This document shows, one piece after another, positions 1 to 6,423 of a DNA stretch of 7,505 nt. Every line of letters begins with the position of its first letter. Position 1 is the stretch's first letter. This stretch comes from Verrucomicrobiota bacterium (GTDB lineage Bacteria > Verrucomicrobiota > Verrucomicrobiia > Verrucomicrobiales > DEV007), in assembly GCA_027618625.1 (NCBI GenBank), contig JAQCER010000139.1:1-7505 (forward strand), read 5' to 3'. The translations under genes were made by a program, and so were the position numbers. The notes below the pieces were generated by a model, which searched no databases, had not been told where the DNA came from, and saw only the letters and a program-made list of their open reading frames with translations.

Positions 1-256
1 AGCCATCAAGGGCGGCTGGATTTTTTGCAAACTCTGGCTTCAGGCACTCGAGCGCCACTTCCCGTTCCACCGAGTCCTGCATCGCTCGCCAGGTCTGCGT
101 GGCTGGATCGTCGAAAAGGAGTTCAAGCAACGCATAGTCTCCAAGCTGGCTACCGCTTGTCAAAGCCACGGCTCCGCTGGCCTGCACCACTGCGTTGGCA
201 GTGGGTTCAGGTGGTGCAGCAGCGTGTGGCAGATCTTCTCGCGGCGTGTCGTTCAC
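1..256 (-). CDS. Partial protein-kinase-like (probable pseudokinase) N-terminus
   Basis: The minus frame is open from a GTG at 256-254, directly after an in-frame TGA at 259-257, to the left edge, giving 85 residues of an incomplete protein. Residues 1-38 are Pro/Ala-rich and look like a flexible leader. From residue 39 the text GDYALLELL fits the first strand of a bacterial Ser/Thr kinase N-lobe, and VEREVALECLKPE (residues 63-75) fits the VAxK strand and following helix of PknB-type kinases. Where the family has GxGxxG this protein has FDDPAT (48-53), and where it has the ATP-binding Lys it has Glu70. I infer a degenerate, probably non-catalytic kinase fold; the C-lobe lies outside the window. 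No strong Shine-Dalgarno precedes the GTG, and no ATG lies upstream of the conserved part. The plus-strand frames here are Trp/His/Cys-rich and look antisense. Coding is fairly sure, kinase relationship moderate. Confidence 0.6.
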   Translation of the reverse strand, partial: MNDTPREDLPHAAAPPEPTANAVVQASGAVALTSGSQLGDYALLELLFDDPATQTWRAMQDSVEREVALECLKPEFAKNPAALDG

Positions 257-739
257 TCAATTGTTCAAGATTCCCCTGTGGCGACGTCGGAGTCAGGTCG
301 AATCAGGGGGGGCTGGTCTGCCGCAACTTTGCCCGGCATTCCATACAAGGAAAACGCCAAAACGATTAGAATTGCGAAATGTTAGGTGATTCGCTGCAAT
401 CCTTTTAATGGGTGTGAATTATCATTATTCTGGGAAACATTTTTTATTAATGGAGACTATTGAAGATAGTGAATCGAGACTGCTTCTGGCTCACGCCGGG
501 CACCCCTTCTGAGGGGCTGAAAAGTCTCTGTGATCAATGCCTAGCCTGGGTTATTCATGAAGGCGCGGATCTCTTCCAACCAGGATCGACAACCCTGACA
601 TCGACAGGTGTTTCGGTGTTGGCTGCCCCTGCTCGCTATCGCATACCTTGGCACGATTTCCATCTGGACTCCTGGTTCATTGATCCAAGTGAAGGAGCAA
701 GTCCGAAAAGATGACGCAAACGGCAAACGGCATCCAGCA
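257..739. other. 483-bp stretch without a confident gene
   Basis: This separates the kinase-like gene from the DUF971 gene, both on the minus strand. The part from about 380 to 470 is clearly more AT-rich than its surroundings and is the likeliest place for a promoter of the leftward kinase-like gene, but I could not fit a good -35/-10 pair. Plus-strand frames (for example a TTG-started 84-codon frame at 460-714) have no recognisable domain. A short inverted repeat (CCCCT at 503-507 with AGGGG at 512-516) is not followed by a T-run on either strand, so I do not call it a terminator. The only coding candidate is the small minus-strand frame at 541-663, listed separately. Confidence 0.5.
541..663 (-). 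CDS. Candidate small Cys-containing protein, 40 aa
   Basis: An ATG at 663-661 is preceded by AGGAG (plus-strand CTCCT at 669-673) at 5 nt spacing, one of the better ribosome-binding sites in the window. The 40-residue product is basic and carries the cluster TCRCQGCRSW, with three cysteines spaced C-x-C-x-x-C, then a short helix-like stretch EEIRAF. It lies 76 bp downstream of the DUF971 stop on the same strand, so it could be co-transcribed. I recognise no family, and a frame of this length can arise by chance. The three-Cys cluster and the RBS are the only support. Confidence 0.2.
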   Translation of the reverse strand: MEIVPRYAIASRGSQHRNTCRCQGCRSWLEEIRAFMNNPG

Positions 740-1072
740 CTAGACCGCATCGTCCCCCTCCGTCTCCAAACGAATTGCCTCAGCAATTTTCTTCAGGTAA
801 TCGAAGGCGTAAATTCCGGTGCGGTGTCCATCGCTGAAGTGAAATAAGATGGCGTAGCTGCCGACGGGTGCCCAGTTGGTGACGGTGACACCGGAGACGT
901 CGTTTTCCTTTGGCGTGTAGATTGAATGGCCCAGCAGATCTTTCTCGCCCTGATTCTCGGCGCTGGGCGAGTAGCGGCGCAGCAGGTGCATCGGATAGTA
1001 ATCCTCACTGCCATCCGACCACCGGATCGCTATTTCATTGCCGATCGCATCGATTTTTTCAGGGGAGACCAT
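740..1072 (-). CDS. DUF971 (GBBH-like N-terminal domain) protein
   Basis: This is a 110-residue protein consisting of one domain. The diagnostic pattern is IDAIGNEIAIRWSDGSEDYYP (residues 7-27), then LLRRYSPS (30-37), and in the second half FSDGHRTGIYAFDYLKKI (79-96), matching DUF971 / PF06155, the domain also found at the N-terminus of gamma-butyrobetaine hydroxylase. Stand-alone bacterial copies have no firmly established reaction and are often discussed with iron-sulfur protein maturation. The CPCA-like cysteines that often follow the LRRY segment are replaced by SPSA, so a metal site there is not expected. I chose the ATG at 1072 because the domain begins at once; a TTG at 1132 would add 20 residues. 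It is divergent from the EEP gene, with 105 bp between starts. The domain call is secure, the function unknown. Confidence 0.85.
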   Translation of the reverse strand: MVSPEKIDAIGNEIAIRWSDGSEDYYPMHLLRRYSPSAENQGEKDLLGHSIYTPKENDVSGVTVTNWAPVGSYAILFHFSDGHRTGIYAFDYLKKIAEAIRLETEGDDAV

Positions 1073-1177
1073 AGGTGGACGAACCTTTGCCGGGACTGCA
1101 GCGGATGCAAGGGCAAGTCTGAGCCGGTGCAAATTCTGCCGTTGCGCGGCGATTCATCCGGGTTTTAGATCTTCCGC

Positions 1178-2162
1178 ATGGAGAAACGGCCTTTGCGAAA
1201 GTGGTTCGGATCGGTGATCAAGATCATCGCTGTCGTGTTACTGGCGGTAGTTGTCTGGTACGGTCAGGCCCGGGTGTTCAAGGTGTCGCGGGCGGTGCAA
1301 TCGGTGCAATCGGTGCAACTTGGTGAGAGCGGGGCTGCTCAGCCATCGGGCGATCTGGTCGTCGCCTGCTACAACATCGCTCATGCACGGGGCTCTGATA
1401 TTGGCGCGGACAACTGGAACAGCGAACAACGTGCAGATCCGATCACACATCGCCACACAGATAACGGAGTCGCAGGCATCGATCGTGGTTCTCAATGAGA
1501 TCGACTTCAACGCAACGTGGAGCGACGGCATTGACCAGGCGGAAGTGATCGCGACCCAGGCAGGATTTCCGTTCGTCGTGAAGCAGCGCAACTTTGATGT
1601 AGCTCTGCCGTTTTTCACGCTGCAGTTCGGCAATGCGATCTTGAGCAAGTATCCGGTCAGCAGTGCCGAGTTCCTTAAGTTTCCGGCGCGATCGATCAAG
1701 GAAGACCTCTTCGCGGGCAATCACGATGGGGTTGTCGCTACCGTTGAGCATCCATCGGGCTCCTTGCGCGTGGTTGCGGTACATCTGGAGTATCGCGATG
1801 AGGCGACACGCGTCGGCGCTGCCAGAGTTCTGACATCGCTGGTCGCTGCCGATCCAGGCAAACCGTTGATCGCAATGGGTGACTTCAACACCGCCCCCGT
1901 CGGATTCCCCGGACACAGCACCGACAAGACCGGTGCCAATGCGGTCGCGTGGCTGCAGTCGGAAGCAGCAATGAAAACGATCGTTCCAGACAGTCCCTCA
2001 ACGGCCCACGACCTCACCTATCCATCGACGCAACCCGATCGAGTCATCGACTGGATCCTCGTGTCTTCCGGACTGGTTCTCGAAGAACGGCACACGACTG
2101 CTTCCGAACTTTCTGATCATCGGATGGTGTCAGGAACCATCTCCATTTCCCGTCTCCCATAG
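1178..2162 (+). CDS. Membrane-anchored EEP-family phosphodiesterase/nuclease, frameshifted
   Basis: Two overlapping frames together encode one endonuclease/exonuclease/phosphatase-fold protein of about 327 residues. The first (from ATG 1178) gives a basic start, one hydrophobic helix at residues 12-29 and the motif VVACYNIAHARG (61-72, catalytic Asn). The second, in the +1 frame up to TAG 2160-2162, gives VVLNEIDF (metal-binding Glu, about 107), VVAVHLEYRDE (His, about 202), LIAMGDFNTAP (Asp/Asn, about 235-237), RVIDWILVS (Asp, about 291) and SELSDHRMV (Asp-His, about 313). The frames meet near 1430-1436, after NWNSEQR and before QIRSHIATQ; one extra base there accounts for the break. Every catalytic element survives, so it is either a recent mutation or a sequencing error. 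EEP proteins cleave phosphodiester or phosphate bonds in nucleic acids, lipids or inositol phosphates; the substrate here cannot be told. The signal-anchor-like helix suggests a catalytic domain outside the cytoplasm. The start has no strong RBS. Confidence 0.85.
1293..1319 (+). repeat. 9-bp tandem repeat, three copies, in the EEP gene
   Basis: CGGTGCAAT occurs at 1293-1301 and 1302-1310, and CGGTGCAAC at 1311-1319. The unit is a multiple of three, so it encodes a repeating Val-Gln-Ser (…VQSVQSVQ…) in the linker between the membrane anchor and the catalytic domain, and copy-number change would alter only linker length. Confidence 0.85.
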
Positions 2163-2384
2163 CGGTGACTTCCGGTTGCCGCCTCCCCCCCTGCCAACGC
2201 AAAGAATGGCACCTGACAGTCCATTTCCTGCGCAATCCGCCTGCCCTCAGTATATTGCGCGGTCCATGAAACTCCCGATTGAATACGGAGCCAGGTCCGA
2301 ACGTCCAACGCGGTCGTGGCGGGATTTTCTACAGTTCTGCCGATTCCGATTTCCATTCCAGCGATTCTCGTTCAAACTGTGTCC

Positions 2385-3188
2385 ATGAAGGCGAACTACT
2401 CTCCATTGTCCGCGTTGCCCTTGCCCTTGCCCTTGCCCTTGCCGTTGCCGTTGCCAATGAGTATCCTTGCGGTCTACGCCCTTGCGTTGTTGCTTCCAAC
2501 ATTTTTTTTCGCAACTACCCAAAGTGCCAACGCGGGCCCTCCTGAAAAGAGTTCGCTCAGCCGTGAACCCGGTGCCATCTACCTTGAAGATGTCCTCAAC
2601 CAGCCGGTGAAATTGAAAGTGAGTGCGGAAAGCTCACCGCCCATTTTCTCCCGGCTGGATGCGAAAGTACAACTCGGGCGAATGGTCGCTGGCACCGAGG
2701 TGATTGTCGATGCCGTCAGCGAGAAGGCTTATCGCGTGCGAGGCAAGGCAACGCACGGTGGAGTGGTCGGCTGGATGAGCCCCAAGTATCTGGAGACCAA
2801 GGATCCCGAGTTCTTCGAAAAAATGAAGAAAGCGCACGAACGTTACCTGATTGTGGAAGAGTTGATCGCAAAGAAGGAAGTTGGCCTGGGGATGACGCTG
2901 GAGGAAGTCGAACGCTCACTGGGCAAGCCCACTGCGTCCAAGACTGCGGTCGACAAAGATGGCAACCACATCAGTCTCGAATTCACGACCTACGAAAAAG
3001 TCCCCCAGACAGAAACCCGCCGCGACCGCTACGGACGCCTCTTCAAGACTACGATTTATGTCAAAGTGCCCGTCGGCAACCTCATCGTCCAGTTCACCGA
3101 GGGTGCTGTCACCCGCATTGAGGAAGAAATCGGCAGCCCTCCCGAAGGCGGAGTGAAAATCGTGCCGGCGCCGATCGAGTTGTTCTAG
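2385..3188 (+). CDS. Exported SH3b-like / SmpA-BamE-like protein
   Basis: From ATG 2385 the product is 267 aa. It opens with MKANYSPLSA, then seven Leu-Pro dipeptides, then a hydrophobic segment (MSILAVYALALLLPTFFFA) ending in a signal-peptidase-like QSANA before GPPEK. An alternative ATG at 2457, immediately after the Leu-Pro run, would give a 243-residue protein with a more conventional signal peptide; neither start has a clear Shine-Dalgarno. After export, the first half (LKVSAESSP… through GGVVGWMSPKYLE) resembles a bacterial SH3 domain. The second half has VGLGMTLEEVERSLGKPTAS, a beta region and VQFTEGAVTRIEEE, the pattern of SmpA/OmlA/BamE-like domains (GMT..EV...LG.P). I infer an envelope protein that binds wall or protein partners; no catalytic motif is visible and no lipobox Cys is present at the predicted cleavage site. 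The 222 bp upstream (2163-2384) hold no gene I can support. Confidence 0.75.
   Translation: MKANYSPLSALPLPLPLPLPLPLPMSILAVYALALLLPTFFFATTQSANAGPPEKSSLSREPGAIYLEDVLNQPVKLKVSAESSPPIFSRLDAKVQLGRMVAGTEVIVDAVSEKAYRVRGKATHGGVVGWMSPKYLETKDPEFFEKMKKAHERYLIVEELIAKKEVGLGMTLEEVERSLGKPTASKTAVDKDGNHISLEFTTYEKVPQTETRRDRYGRLFKTTIYVKVPVGNLIVQFTEGAVTRIEEEIGSPPEGGVKIVPAPIELF
2415..2456 (+). repeat. Hexanucleotide tandem repeat (TTGCCN)7
   Basis: There are seven consecutive hexamers: TTGCCC at 2415-2438 (four copies), TTGCCG at 2439-2450 (two) and TTGCCA at 2451-2456 (one). In the frame of the exported protein each unit reads Leu-Pro. The run ends exactly at the alternative ATG 2457, so it is either coding (a Leu-Pro n-region) or a leader abutting the start codon. 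A hexamer can expand or contract without breaking the frame. Confidence 0.95.
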
Positions 3189-3293
3189 CCTAGCCAGGAT
3201 TGCAGCGTAAGGACATGTCGAGGATGTTCCAAATTTGACTGCGGCACGTCACAGCCGTTGCTTTTAGCGTAGGAACGCTTTAGAGAGTCGTCC

Positions 3294-3662
3294 ATGTCAC
3301 CGACCTTCTACAAAATCCTCCACCTCGCCGGCGTTGTCCTTTTGTTCATTGGCCTCGCTTCCGCCCTCATGCCCAAGGACACGCCGCACCGCAAGATTGG
3401 CGGCATCTTTCACGGAATCGGGCTCTTTCTTCTCCTCGTTGCCGGATTTGGGTTGATCGCGAAACTGCAGATCGGCTTCCCGTGGTGGATCGTCGCAAAG
3501 CTCGTGCTGTGGCTGGGTTTTGGTGCCATGCCCTTGATTGGCAAACGCGGCTTGCTTCCCGTGCCCGCCGCATGGACTCTCGCCGCCATCTGCGGAATTG
3601 CCGCAGTCTGGCTTGGCGTCACTCATGGCGGCACCATGGCCACCACTCTGCCATCACCATGA
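3294..3662 (+). CDS. Small four-helix integral membrane protein
   Basis: The product is 122 aa, with four predicted membrane helices at about 5-25, 35-57, 65-82 and 90-110 and short charged loops (MPKDTPHRK, GKRG). The pattern YKILHLAGVVLLFIGLAS, a HGIGLFLLLVAGFG second helix and a WWIVAKLVLWLGFGAMP third helix is typical of small uncharacterised SirB2-like or heme/copper-membrane-like hypothetical proteins; His10 and His40 sit in helices, but a cofactor role is only a possibility. The start is ATG 3294, preceded by a weak AGAGAG. It follows the SH3b-like gene by 105 bp in the same direction and ends 44 bp from the convergent end of ribonuclease R. I do not know its function. Confidence 0.75.
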   Translation: MSPTFYKILHLAGVVLLFIGLASALMPKDTPHRKIGGIFHGIGLFLLLVAGFGLIAKLQIGFPWWIVAKLVLWLGFGAMPLIGKRGLLPVPAAWTLAAICGIAAVWLGVTHGGTMATTLPSP

Positions 3663-3706
3663 TGGTTACGATTACTGAGCCCGACATCTTCTTCTTCCAA
3701 GTCAGA

Positions 3707-6193
3707 TCAGGAGCGCACCACGCGAAAGTCGACAAACTTCCTCTCTATGTCCACCGCTTCGATCGCCACTTTCAATCGATTGCCGGTCTCATAAACTTTC
3801 CCATGCTGCTCACCGCGGAAACGACGCATCCGTCGATCCCAGGCGTAGTCGTCGAACGGCTCCAGAGCATCCGGCTTGATCAATCCTTTGATAAAATAAT
3901 CGGTCAGCTCAACGAACAAGCCCACACGGCGTGCCTCCAACACCAGAGCGTTAAACACAACCTGTTCCTTCGAGGCAACCAGCCCCGCGAGGTACTCGAG
4001 TTCCTTCAGTCGTCGCGACTCGATCTCCGCATCCGCTGCCACGCGCTCCGTATTGGAGATGTGCTCGGCAATGTCCTGCATTCCCGCAGCTCTTGGCGTG
4101 CGCAGGTGAAGCTCCGGCTTTGAGGGGTTCGTCAGGTTCCACAGAACACGATGCACGATGAGATCCGCATAGCGACGAATGGGACTGGTGAAGTGGGTGT
4201 AGTTCGCCTTTGCCAGCCCGAAGTGGCCAGTCGGCTCAGCATCATACGCGGCTCGCTTCATGCTTTTGAGCAGCCCGATTTTGATCGCGTATTCCGCGGC
4301 GTGTCCTTTAACCGCTTTCATTAATCTGCGCACTTCCACTGGAACGGTGAGGTCACCCGTGGCGATCCCAAGACTCTGCACCAGAGCTTGAAATTCATAC
4401 AGCTTCTCTGGATCTGGATCGTCGTGAGTGCGGTAGATCGATGGCACAGCCGCTCGCCGTGTCGTTTCCGCTACCGCTTCGTTCGCCGCCAGCATGAATT
4501 CCTCAATCAACTGGTGGGACTCATCATACTCGATCCGCACCAACCGCAGTGGCTTGCCGTTTTCGTCGAGCACTGGCCGCACCTCCGGAAAATCCAGATC
4601 CAGCGCACCTTCCTTGAATCGCTTCTCGCGCAGAATTGCAGCCAACCGCCACGCTTCCTGGAGCACCAGCGTCACCTGATCTACTCCCGGGCTCTCATCC
4701 CGCATGCGCACAATCGCTTCCTCGTAAGTCAGCCGACACGCGCTGCGAATGACCGCACTGCAAAACCGAGTGCGGGTCCGGTTGCCGTTGTCATCGAATT
4801 CCATGATCGCCGCACGAGTCAAGCGATCGACACCTGGTTTCAGACTGCAGATGCCATTGCTAAGCTGCTCTGGCAACATCGGGATTACCCGGTCGACAAG
4901 GTAAATGCTGTTACCGCGATCATTTGCCTCCCGATCGATGGCGCTGCCTGGCCTGACATAGTGCGAAACATCGGCAATATGCACCGCAAGCTCCCAGCCA
5001 CACGCCTCGCCTGACAATCGCCTGACGGCAATGGCATCGTCAAAGTCCTTTGCATCGAATGGGTCGATGGTGACAACCAGATGGTCGCGCCAGTCCTCAC
5101 GGGCGGCGATCTCATCCGCAGTGATCACTTCCTCGATGGAAGCAGCATCCTGTAAGACTTTGGGTGGAAACTCCAGCGGCAACTGGTGCGCATGGATGAT
5201 CGAAAGGATGTCCACTCCCGGCGCATCCGCTGGCCCTAACGAACGCACAATTCTGCCACGCGGATGTTGATTCCGAGAATGCCATTCCTCAATGGTGACG
5301 ATCACCTTGTCCCCCGGCTGCACTTGCGTGTCCGTTGAGACCTGCACATCGATGGTGTCCGGCAGGAGTGAATCATCCGGCTGCACGTAGTCGAATTTCC
5401 CTTCCCTGCGAAACGTTCCCACGATCCGATTGTTGCGCCGCTCCAGAATCTTGACGACGCGCGCCTCAAGCCGCTTCTCAGCGTTCTCAGCTATCTCGCG
5501 CAACAGCTCACGCTTACGCCGCACGTGCTTCCACCATTTTGGGATCCCCGTTTCCAGCACTTTCACCACCACATGATCTCCATGCAGCGACGTATGCGCA
5601 AACTTGTCTGGAACATACAGGTTGGCTTCGGGCTCCAGTTCCAATGCCTGGAGCGCGCTCCTGTTCTCCGCGCTATTGCCATCCGGATGAAAGGACACAT
5701 TGCCCTTCCGATCGCGACGAATGGTTCCGATCAGCGTATTGCCCGCACTTTCGCACAACTCATAGCGGCCTTTCTTGATCTTGACGATCAACCCCTCCGC
5801 CTCAAGCGCCCGCAGCTCCCCACGCAGCTCCGCCCGGTCACGGGAATCGACCTCCATCGCCCGGGAAAGTTCTGACTTGTTCTGCGGCTCATAGCTGGGA
5901 TCGCGCAGATGACTCAACAGCCGCTGTCGCAAATCGCCATTGCGATCGCGATCATCGCTTTTACACTCAGCGGCATCCTGTTCGTCATCAAAGTCCGGCA
6001 CCCGGTGATTGTCGCCAAAGTCAGCCCATTTGCAAATTTCAATCAAATTCGCGATTTCGCCAACGTGGCCTGCCGGAAGAGGATTGTTGTGGTGCTCTTG
6101 ATGGCTCCTCTGCCACTGGCGTTCGTGGCACTCCTTGTTATTAGATTGGTGGCACCACCATAACGGGACTTTGACATCCCTCCTAGTGATCAT
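3707..6193 (-). CDS. rnr: Ribonuclease R (RNB-family 3'-5' exoribonuclease)
   Basis: RNase R degrades RNA processively from the 3' end, including structured RNA, in the cytoplasm. Numbering is for the 829-residue reading that starts one codon earlier, at GTG 6196. A winged-helix region spans about 89-147 (LRQRLLSHL… to KKGRYEL), cold-shock-like RNA-binding domains about 150-330, the RNB catalytic domain about 368-690 and an S1 domain about 742-827 (GLFVEL…KGLI). The RNB signature TIDPFDAKDFDDAIA supplies the magnesium-binding aspartates 378, 384, 386 and 387, and HFTSPIRRYADLIVHR (668-683) is the second conserved block. The lysine-rich tail of E. coli RNase R is missing. ATG 6193 has GGAA at about 5 nt. 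The first 85 residues are not family-like (His/Trp/Cys-rich, then acidic), so the true start or frame there is uncertain. The gene is divergent from glgA. Confidence 0.96.
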   Translation of the reverse strand: MITRRDVKVPLWWCHQSNNKECHERQWQRSHQEHHNNPLPAGHVGEIANLIEICKWADFGDNHRVPDFDDEQDAAECKSDDRDRNGDLRQRLLSHLRDPSYEPQNKSELSRAMEVDSRDRAELRGELRALEAEGLIVKIKKGRYELCESAGNTLIGTIRRDRKGNVSFHPDGNSAENRSALQALELEPEANLYVPDKFAHTSLHGDHVVVKVLETGIPKWWKHVRRKRELLREIAENAEKRLEARVVKILERRNNRIVGTFRREGKFDYVQPDDSLLPDTIDVQVSTDTQVQPGDKVIVTIEEWHSRNQHPRGRIVRSLGPADAPGVDILSIIHAHQLPLEFPPKVLQDAASIEEVITADEIAAREDWRDHLVVTIDPFDAKDFDDAIAVRRLSGEACGWELAVHIADVSHYVRPGSAIDREANDRGNSIYLVDRVIPMLPEQLSNGICSLKPGVDRLTRAAIMEFDDNGNRTRTRFCSAVIRSACRLTYEEAIVRMRDESPGVDQVTLVLQEAWRLAAILREKRFKEGALDLDFPEVRPVLDENGKPLRLVRIEYDESHQLIEEFMLAANEAVAETTRRAAVPSIYRTHDDPDPEKLYEFQALVQSLGIATGDLTVPVEVRRLMKAVKGHAAEYAIKIGLLKSMKRAAYDAEPTGHFGLAKANYTHFTSPIRRYADLIVHRVLWNLTNPSKPELHLRTPRAAGMQDIAEHISNTERVAADAEIESRRLKELEYLAGLVASKEQVVFNALVLEARRVGLFVELTDYFIKGLIKPDALEPFDDYAWDRRMRRFRGEQHGKVYETGNRLKVAIEAVDIERKFVDFRVVRS
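6179..6184 (-). promoter_or_regulatory. Perfect AGGAGG with no well-placed in-frame start
   Basis: On the minus strand AGGAGG lies inside the first codons of the rnr reading frame. The nearest downstream ATG (6177-6175) is only 1 nt away and belongs to another frame, a 44-codon basic ORF ending at 6043. No ATG, GTG or TTG of the rnr frame follows within 5-10 nt. It may be a chance match, or a sign that the 5' end of rnr is not what the long frame suggests. Confidence 0.35.
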
Positions 6194-6197
6194 CACT
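6185..6197. promoter_or_regulatory. Inverted repeat AGTGAT-C-ATCACT over the rnr start
   Basis: The perfect 6-bp arms (6185-6190 and 6192-6197) have a single central base and cover the rnr ATG at 6193-6191. Such a short dyad could be a repressor operator or a small translational hairpin, but it could also occur by chance; no regulator can be named. Confidence 0.3.
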
Positions 6198-6228
6198 TTT
6201 CCGATTGCATGCGGTGTAGATGATTGAT

Positions 6229-6240
6229 AGTTCTAGAACT
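6229..6240. promoter_or_regulatory. 12-bp perfect palindrome AGTTCTAGAACT between rnr and glgA
   Basis: The palindrome sits in the short spacer between the divergent rnr and glgA genes, with its centre about 43 bp from the centre of the other inverted repeat, so both would lie on roughly the same DNA face. A TTGATA at 6224-6229 could be a -35 for the rightward gene, but no good -10 follows. It is a candidate operator only. Confidence 0.3.
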
Positions 6241-6252
6241 CCATAAACATTA

Positions 6253-6258
6253 AGGAGG
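6253..6258 (+). promoter_or_regulatory. Strong Shine-Dalgarno AGGAGG upstream of glgA
   Basis: TAAGGAGGAT is an excellent ribosome-binding sequence, but the first in-frame ATG of the glgA frame (6280) is 21 nt further on, too far for normal use. At proper spacing there is only a CTG (6266), which would encode a five-residue peptide whose TGA overlaps ATG 6280 as ATGA. The glgA start is therefore ambiguous. Confidence 0.4.
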
Positions 6259-6423
6259 ATCGTTACTGGCTTTATCCGCATGAAGGCACAGGAGCGCTCC
6301 CCGATCAATTCCCCTTTTCACATGAGCAGCACCAGTCCTCTTTCCACTTTTACCAAAGCCGCGACTGGGGATGCTGCCGAACAGCCAAAGCAGCGATCGG
6401 CGGGCAGTCTTCGCGAGGGCGGG

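Noticed and set aside
2..382. Plus-strand open frames over the first 380 bases, including one entering from the left edge
   Set aside because: They are rich in Trp, His and Cys without a family pattern, whereas the minus frame gives a coherent kinase-like sequence.
503..516. Inverted repeat CCCCT-TCTG-AGGGG considered as a terminator
   Set aside because: The stem is only 5 bp and no T-run follows on either strand.
460..714. TTG-started 84-codon plus frame
   Set aside because: It has a non-ATG start with a GGAG only 4 nt away, no recognisable motif, and overlaps the better-supported small minus-strand candidate.
1142..1170. TTGCGC-17 bp-TTAGAT as a promoter for the EEP gene
   Set aside because: It has only three of six matches in each box and would place the transcription start at or beyond the ATG.
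1443..1916. 157-codon minus frame opposite the EEP gene
   Set aside because: It is antisense to a catalytic domain with a full motif set and has no domain of its own.
2247..2522. Minus frame with a GQGQGQ-like repeat opposite the hexamer array
   Set aside because: The repeat is the complement of the TTGCCN array, and the frame overlaps the exported-protein gene without an RBS or family match.
3482..4123. Plus-strand frame of 213 codons at the end of the four-helix protein and opposite rnr
   Set aside because: It overlaps two well-supported genes; the His/Arg/Leu-rich composition is typical of an antisense shadow.
4388..5014. Plus-strand frame of 208 codons opposite rnr
   Set aside because: It lies wholly inside the RNB catalytic domain of rnr and shows no domain of its own.
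5909..6163. Hydrophobic 84-codon plus-strand frame opposite the rnr 5' end, resembling a small membrane protein
   Set aside because: The hydrophobic residues are the complement of Asp/Asn/His codons in rnr; there is no convincing RBS and no family. The uncertainty of the rnr N-terminus keeps this from being absolute.
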